Assembly: GCA_036936605.1 (NCBI GenBank)
Contig: JAUPFV010000005.1
Span: 1,415,670 to 1,479,669 of the forward strand
Direction of reading: 5' to 3'
Length of the DNA stretch: 64,000 nt
Origin: Limnanthes douglasii subsp. nivea
Lineage: Eukaryota; Streptophyta; Magnoliopsida; Brassicales; Limnanthaceae
Both the position numbers and the translations under genes were made by a program. Shown here piece by piece: positions 57,421 through 64,000 of the stretch. Positions within the stretch are counted from its first letter, which is position 1, and the number at the start of each line of letters is the position of its first letter. Under the pieces are notes generated by a model. The model was not told where the DNA came from. It did no database searches and saw only the letters and a program-made list of their open reading frames with translations.

Positions 57421-57851
57421 GCCGTTCACAGTTTATACTCTTGCGGGCCAGGAGTTATACAAATGCTGATGTTGTTGAGTGCATCTTTGCACTTTAGAGT
57501 CCACTAAAGGAGGTCAATATTTGTTCAATCAACCAACCAACCAACCAACCACCCAACCAACCAACCAACCAACCAACCACCCACCCAACCAACCAACCAA
57601 CCATCCAACCAACCAACCAACCAACCACCCACCCACCCACCCAACCAACCAACCAACCACCCACCCACCCACCCAACCAACCAACCAATTAGTTTATTGC
57701 TTGATAAACTAATTATTAATTATTATATTTTGAGTTTTTTATTTATAGTGCGGTGATATTTTATTTATTTATTATTAATTTAGTTTATTAGCGGTAAAAT
57801 ATTTATGAGATTGAACTATTGAAGAATAATAAATAAATTTTATTTATTTTA
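57421..57851. repeat. Deleted-type satellite monomer
   Basis: 431 bp with the same two deletion junctions as at 38109 and the variant AAATGCTGATG shared with 61052 and 63892. Its tract is longer and includes two runs of CCCA. Confidence 0.9.
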
Positions 57852-58522
57852 GCCGTTCACAGTTTATACTCTTGCGGGCCAGGAGTTATACAAATGTTGA
57901 TGTTGTTGAGTGCATCTTTGCACTTTAGAGTCCACTAAAACTTTCATGTTCCTTTCAATACTTCGAAAGGAGGTCAATATTTGTCTGGGCATTGGACACA
58001 AACTTGCATCGCTTACCATTTATCCTAGAAATTTCACTGACTGAACGCCAATAGTGCATTTTTCAATATTTAGTTTGAGATTTGTCTTGCTGAATGTATT
58101 GACAAGATCTACTAGATGGTCTTCTTCATGTAGGCTTTGATGAGTTGCTACATAATTTTTTAATTTAAAAGAAATTATTTTATAGGATCGTAAATCTTTC
58201 GATGATGAAATAGATGTTTATGATGAGATTATTAACCGATTAATCGAACTCGATTAATTACATTCAACCAACCAACCAACCACCCAACCAACCAACCAAC
58301 CACCCACCCAACCAACCAACCAACCAACCACCCACCCACCCAACCAACCAACCAACCAATTAGTTTATTGCTTGATAAACTAATTATTAATTATTATATT
58401 TTGAGTTTTGTATTTATAGTGCGGTGATATTTTATTTATTTATTATTAATTTAGTTTATTAGCGGTAAAATATTTATGAGATTGAACTATTGAAGAATAA
58501 AAAATAAATTTTATTTATTTTA

Positions 58523-58939
58523 GCCGTTCACAGTTTATACTCTTGCGGGCCAGGAGTTATACAAATGTTGATGTTGTTGAGTGCATCTTTGCACTTTAGA
58601 GTCCACTAAAACTTTCATGTTCCTTTCAATACTTCGAAAAGAGGTCAATATTTGTCTGGGCATTGGACACAAACTTGTCTCGCTTACCATTTATCCTAGA
58701 AATTTCACTGACTGAACGCCAATAGTGCATTTTTCAATATTTAGTTTGAGATTTGTCTTGCTGAATGTATTGACAATATCTACTAGATGGTCTTCTTCAT
58801 GTAGGCTTTGATGAGTTGCTACATAATTTTTTAATTTAAAATAAATTACTTTATAGGCTCGTAAATCTTTCGATGATGAAATAGATGTTTATGATGAGAT
58901 TATTAACCGATTAATCGAACTCGATTAATTACATTCAAC

Positions 58940-58971
<32 letters not shown>

Positions 58972-61434
58972 CAACCAACCACCCACCCAACCAACCAACC
59001 AACCACCCACCCAACCAACCAACCAACCAACCAACCACCCAACCAACCAACCAACTAACCAACCAACCAACCACCAACCAACCAATTACCCAACCAACCA
59101 ACCAACCACCCAACCAACCAATTAGCCGTTCACAGTTTATACTCTTGCGGGCCAGGAGTTATACAAATGTTGATGTTGTTGAGTGCATCTTTGCACTTTA
59201 TAGTCCACTAAAACTTTCATGTTCCTTTCAATACTTCGAAAGGAGGTCAATATTTGTCTGGGCATTGGACACAAACTTGTCTCGCTTACCATTTATCCTA
59301 GAAATTTCACTGACTGAACGCCAATAATGCATTTTTCAATATTTAGTTTGAGATTTGTCTTGCTGAATGTATTGACAAGATCTACTAGATGGTCTTCTTC
59401 ATGTAGGCTTTGATGAGTTGCTACATAATTTTTTAATTTAAAAGAAATTATTTTATAGGATCGTAAATCTTTCGATGATGAAATAGATGTTTATGATGAG
59501 ATTATTAACCGATTAATCGAACTCGATTAATTACATTCAACCAACCAACCAACCACCCAACCAACCAACCAACCACCCACCCAACCAACCAACCAACCAA
59601 AAAACCAACCACCCACCCACCCACCCAACCAACCAACCAACCAACCAATTAGTTTATTGCTTGATAAACTAATTAATAATTATTATTATATTTTGAGTTT
59701 TTTATTTATAGTGCGGTGATATTTTATTTATTTATTATTAATTTTGTTTATTAGCGGTAAAATATTTATGAGATTGAACTATTGAAGAATAAAAAATAAA
59801 TTTTATTTATTTTAGCCGTTCACAGTTTATACTCTTGCGGGCCAGGAGTTATACAAATGTTGATGTTGTTGAGTGCATCTTTGCACTTTAGAGTCCACTA
59901 AAACTTTCATGTTCCTTTCAATACTTCGAAAGGAGGTCAATATTTGTCTGGGCATTGGACACAAACTTGTCTCGCTTACCATTTATCGTAGAAATTTCAC
60001 TGACTGAACGCCAATAGTGCATTTTTCAATATTTAGTTTGAGATTTGTCTTGCTGAATGTATTGACAATATCTACTAGATGGTCTTCTTCATGTAGGCTT
60101 TGATGAGTTGCTACATAATTTTTTAATTTAAAAGAAATTACTTTATAGGCTCGTAAATCTTTCGATGATGAAATAGATGTTTATGATGAGATTATTACAC
60201 GATTAATCGAACTCGATTAATTACATTCAACCAACCAACCAACCACCCAACCAACCAACCAACCACCCACCCAACCAACCAACCAACCAACCAACCACCC
60301 AACCAACCAACCAACTAACCAACCAACCAACCACCAACCAACCAATTACCCAACCAACCAACCAACCACCCAACCAACCAATTAGCCGTTCACAGTTTAT
60401 ACTCTTGCGGGCCAGGAGTTATACAAATGTTGATGTTGTTGAGTGCATCTTTGCACTTTAGAGTCCACTAAAACTTTCATGTTCCTTTCAATACTTCGAA
60501 AGGAGGTCAATATTTGTCTGGGCATTGGACACAAACTTGTCTCGCTTACCATTTATCCTAGAAATTTCACTGACTGAACGCCAATAGTGCATTTTTCAAT
60601 ATTTAGTTTGAGATTTGTCTTGCTGAATGTATTGACAAGATCTACTAGATGGTCTTCTTCATGTAGGCTTTGATGAGTTGCTACATAATTTTTTAATTTA
60701 AAAGAAATTATTTTATAGGATCGTAAATCTTTCGATGATGAAATAGATGTTTATGATGAGATTATTAACCGATTAATCGAACTCGATTAATTACATTCAA
60801 CCAACCAACCAACCACCCAACCAACCAACCAACCACCCACCCAACCAACCAACCAACCAACCACCCACCCAACCAACCAACCAACCAATTAGTTTATTGC
60901 TTGATAAACTAATTATTAATTATTATATTTTGAGTTTTTTATTTATAGTGCGGTGATATTTTATTTATTTATTATTAATTTAGTTTATTAGCGGTAAAAT
61001 ATTTATGAGATTGAACTATTGAAGAATAAAAAATAAATTTTATTTATTTTAGCCGTTCACAGTTTATACTCTTGCGGGCCAGGAGTTATACAAATGCTGA
61101 TGTTGTTGAGTGCATCTTTGCACTTTAGAGTCCACTAAAGGAGGTCAATATTTGTTCAATCAACCAACCAACCAACCAACCACCCACCCAACCAACCAAC
61201 CAACCAACCAACCAACCAACCAACCAACCAACCAACCAACCAACCACCCACCCACCCAACCAACCAACCAATTAGTTTATTGCTTGATAAACTAATTATT
61301 AATTATTATATTTTGAGTTTTTTATTTATAGTGCGGTGATATTTTATTTATTTATTATTAATTTAGTTTATTAGCGGTAAAATATTTATGAGATTGAACT
61401 ATTGAAGAATAAAAAATAAATTTTATTTATTTTA
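58523..61434. repeat. 2.9-kb pentameric higher-order repeat, copy 1
   Basis: Short, long, short, long, deleted (602, 690, 570, 667, 383 bp). Private variants shared with the next block: AAAATAAATTACTTT in monomer 1, TTTATAGTCCAC in monomer 2, AACTAATTAATAATTATTAT in the spacer of monomer 2, TATCGTAG in monomer 3, AAATGCTGATG in the deleted monomer. Confidence 0.88.
61052..61434. repeat. Deleted-type satellite monomer
   Basis: 383 bp with the shared deletion junctions (CCACTAAAGGAGGTC and ATTTGTTCAATCAACC) and the AAATGCTGATG variant; last monomer of the pentamer. Confidence 0.9.
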
Positions 61435-64000
61435 GCCGTTCACAGTTTATACTCTTGCGGGCCAGGAGTTATACAAATGTTGATGTTGTTGAGTGCATCT
61501 TTGCACTTTAGAGTCCACTAAAACTTTCATGTTCCTTTCAATACTTCGAAAGGAGGTCAATATTTGTCTGGGCATTGGACACAAACTTGTCTCGCTTACC
61601 ATTTATCCTAGAAATTTCACTGACTGAACGCCAATAGTGCATTTTTCAATATTTAGTTTGAGATTTGTTTTGCTGAATGTATTGACAATATCTACTAGAT
61701 GGTCTTCTTCATGTAGGCTTTGATGAGTTGCTACATAATTTTTTAATTTAAAATAAATTACTTTATAGGCTCGTAAATCTTTCGATGATGAAATAGATGT
61801 TTATGATGAGATTATTAACCGATTAATCGAACTCGATTAATTACATTCAACCAACCAACCAACCACCCAACCAACCAACCAACCACCCACCCAACCAACC
61901 AACCAACCAACCAACCACCCAACCAACCAACCACCAACCAACCAATTACGCAACCAACCAACCAACCACCCAACCAACCAATTAGCCGTTCACAGTTTAT
62001 ACTCTTGCGGGCCAGGAGTTATACAAATGTTGATGTTGTTGAGTGCATCTTTGCACTTTATAGTCCACTAAAACTTTCATGTTCCTTTCAATACTTCGAA
62101 AGGAGGTCAATATATTTCTGGACATTGGACACAAACTTGTCTCGCTTACCATTTATCCTAGAAATTTCACTGACTGAACGCCAATAGTGCATTTTTCAAT
62201 ATTTAGTTTGAGATTTGTCTTGCTGAATGTATTGACAAGATCTACTAGATGGTCTTCTTCATGTAGGCTTTGATGAGTTGCTACATAATTTTTTAATTTA
62301 AAAGAAATTATTTTATAGGATCGTAAATCTTTCGATGATGAAATAGATGTTTATGATGAGATTATTAACCGATTAATCGAACTCGATTAATTACATTCAA
62401 CCAACCAACCAACCACCCAACCAACCAACCAACCACCCAACCAACCAACCAACCAACCAACCAACCAACCACCCACCCAACCAACCAACCAACCAATTAG
62501 TTTATTGCTTGATAAACTAATTAATAATTATTATTATATTTTGAGTTTTTTATTTATAGTGCGGTGATATTTTATTTATTTATTATTAATTTTGTTTATT
62601 AGCGGTAAAATATTTATGAGATTGAACTATTGAAGAATAAAAAATAAATTTTATTTATTTTAGCCGTTCACAGTTTATACTCTTGCGGGCCAGGAGTTAT
62701 ACAAATGTTGATGTTGTTGAGTGCATCTTTGCACTATAGAGTCCACTAAAACTTTCATGTTCCTTTCAATACTTCGAAAGGAGGTCAATATTTGTCTGGG
62801 CATTGGACACAAACTTGTCTCGCTTACCATTTATCGTAGAAATTTCACTGACTGAACGCCAATAGTGCATTTTTCAATATTTAGTTTGAGATTTGTCTTG
62901 CTGAATGTATTGACAATATCTACTAGATGGTCTTCTTCATGTAGGCTTTGATGAGTTGCTACATAATTTTTTAATTTAAAAGAAATTACTTTATAGGCTC
63001 GTAAATCTTTCGATGATGAAATAGATGTTTATGATGAGATTATTAACCGATTAATCGAACTCGATTAATTACATTCAACCAACCAACCAACCACCCAACC
63101 AACCAACCAACCACCCACCCAACCAACCAACCAACCAACCAACCAACTAACCAACCAACCAACCACCAACCAACCAATTACCCAACCAACCAACCAACCA
63201 CCCAACCAACCAATTAGCCGTTCACAGTTTATACTCTTGCGGGCCAGGAGTTATACAAATGTTGATGTTGTTGAGTGCATCTTTGCACTTTAGAGTCCAC
63301 TAAAACTTTCATGTTCCTTTCAATACTTCGAAAGGAGGTCAATATTTGTCTGGGCATTGGACACAAACTTGTCTCGCTTACCATTTATCCTAGAAATTTC
63401 ACTGACTGAACGCCAATAGTGCATTTTTCAATATTTAGTTTGAGATTTGTCTTGCTGAATGTATTGACAAGATCTACTAGATGGTCTTCTTCATGTAGGC
63501 TTTGATGAGTTGCTACATAATTTTTTAATTTAAAAGAAATTATTTTATAGGATCGTAAATCTTTCGATGATGAAATAGATGTTTATGATGAGATTATTAA
63601 CCGATTAATCGAACTCGATTAATTACATTCAACCAACCAACCAACCACCCAACCAACCAACCAACCAACCACCCAACCAACCAACCAACCAACCAACCAA
63701 CCACCCACCCAACCAACAAACCAACCAATTAGTTTATTGCTTGATAAACTAATTATTAATTATTATATTTTGAGTTTTTTATTTATAGTGCGGTGATATT
63801 TTATTTATTTATTATTAATTTAGTTTATTAGCGGTAAAATATTTATGAGATTGAACTATTGAAGAATAAAAAATAAATTTTATTTATTTTAGCCGTTCAC
63901 AGTTTATACTCTTGCGGGCCAGGAGTTATACAAATGCTGATGTTGTTGAGTGCATCTTTGCACTTTAGAGTCCACTAAAGGAGGTCAATATTTGTTCAAT
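61435..64000. repeat. 2.9-kb pentameric higher-order repeat, copy 2 (cut by window end)
   Basis: Monomers of 550, 678, 554 and 675 bp, then the start of a deleted-type monomer at 63892, repeating the order and private variants of 58523-61434. The last monomer is cut at the window end after its first deletion junction. Confidence 0.88.

Larger units (their letters stand above)
38059..64000. repeat. Satellite array of composite monomers (long, short and deleted types), continues past window
   Basis: About 25.9 kb of head-to-tail monomers. Using GCCGTTCAC as the start, monomers begin at 38109, 38496, 39081, 39800, 40523, 41105, 41611, 42294, 43017, 43756, 44333, 44839, 45522, 46145, 46771, 47349, 48032 (as GTTGTTCAC), 48703, 49281, 49855, 50537, 51103, 51681, 52360, 52918, 53593, 54264, 54822, 55497, 56168, 56742, 57421, 57852, 58523, 59125, 59815, 60385, 61052, 61435, 61985, 62663, 63217, 63892. 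Each has a core of about 414 bp ending GATTAATTACATTC, a CCAA/CCCA tract of variable length, and either a 166-bp AT-rich spacer (long type) or a direct return to CAATTAGCCG (short type). Two core variants, ACAAGATC...TAGGATCG and ACAATATC...TAGGCTCG, tend to go with long and short endings respectively. Glycine-tryptophan-valine or Asn-Gln-Pro-Thr open frames in the tracts are artefacts. Confidence 0.97.

Noticed and set aside
59145..59327. 60-residue plus-strand open frame in satellite cores
   Set aside because: It is the reverse strand of the RT-derived core, present only where a single base removes a stop in a few monomers (59.1 and 62.0 kb). No sign of selection.
38875..63720. Many open frames encoding repeated Gly-Trp-Leu-Val or Asn-Gln-Pro-Thr
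   Set aside because: They arise mechanically from the CCAA/CCCA tetranucleotide tracts (12-bp reading period), have no independent start context, and vary with tract length. They are not genes.
38059..64000. CRISPR-like repeat array
   Set aside because: Repeats are hundreds of bases long, contiguous and embedded in plant DNA; there are no short repeat-spacer units.
38059..64000. Ribosomal DNA intergenic spacer
   Set aside because: No rRNA gene sequence or RNA polymerase I promoter-like motif occurs in the window, and the core matches retrotransposon RT instead.

Overview
The window is nuclear DNA of a flowering plant, most likely a eudicot with a repeat-rich genome. The evidence is nested Ty3/gypsy, Ty1/copia, LINE, MULE and CACTA-like remnants, a fragment of a plant JmjC demethylase gene (FYRN/FYRC domains), low GC, and a 26-kb satellite array. 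Nothing looks prokaryotic. The region is heterochromatin-like: almost every recognisable coding stretch is a broken transposon gene, and only one tiny candidate host gene (about 30.4-30.75 kb) has an intact-looking structure.

Layout. 0.18-1.79 kb: a small non-autonomous copia-type LTR element carrying a second, shorter member of the same family in the opposite orientation. 2.1-3.0 kb: a decayed 3' piece of a JMJ14/JMJ18-like histone demethylase gene on the minus strand. 3.09-16.2 kb: a 5'-truncated copia element on the minus strand, split by a complete 10.55-kb Ty3/gypsy element of the Tat lineage (4078-14632, minus strand, LTRs of about 327 bp, 5-bp target duplication CCCCT). The gypsy element holds gag-protease, reverse transcriptase, two RNase H domains and integrase, all with a few stops or frameshifts. 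It also has a 91-bp tandem repeat array downstream of pol and a long gene on the opposite strand (5031-7555) of the putative 'gypsy-type transposon' family.

16.2-37.2 kb is AT-rich and holds older debris: a CACTA-like end, a diverged family of repeats with TATA boxes, a 5'-truncated LINE with a 13-bp target duplication (19801-20439), a chromovirus-like gypsy pol on the minus strand whose RT region is joined head to head to an inverted copy, a LINE with ORF1 and endonuclease (26.7-29.0 kb), a Tat-type RNase H/integrase piece (31.3-32.3 kb), and a MULE transposase facing a Ulp1-like protease remnant (33.5-36.5 kb). A Tat-type gag fragment (37.26-38.06 kb) directly borders the satellite.

38.06-64.0 kb (running past the window end) is a satellite of 43 recognisable monomer starts. 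A full monomer is a core of about 414 bp, a variable CCAA/CCCA tract, and optionally a 166-bp AT-rich spacer. This gives long (about 670-740 bp), short (about 506-626 bp) and doubly deleted (about 383-431 bp) monomers. Three different higher-order arrangements sit side by side: a 3.2-kb five-monomer block repeated twice, a 1.9-kb trimer, and a 2.9-kb pentamer. The most notable finding is that the core encodes, on the minus strand, a recognisable piece of Tat-lineage reverse transcriptase (for example LKLNIEKCTIGVQSVKFLG). The satellite therefore seems to have grown from a rearranged retrotransposon fragment joined to a tetranucleotide microsatellite. The chain of Tat elements, their internal tandem repeats, a gag fragment at the array edge and RT sequence in the monomer is the closest thing here to an undescribed system.
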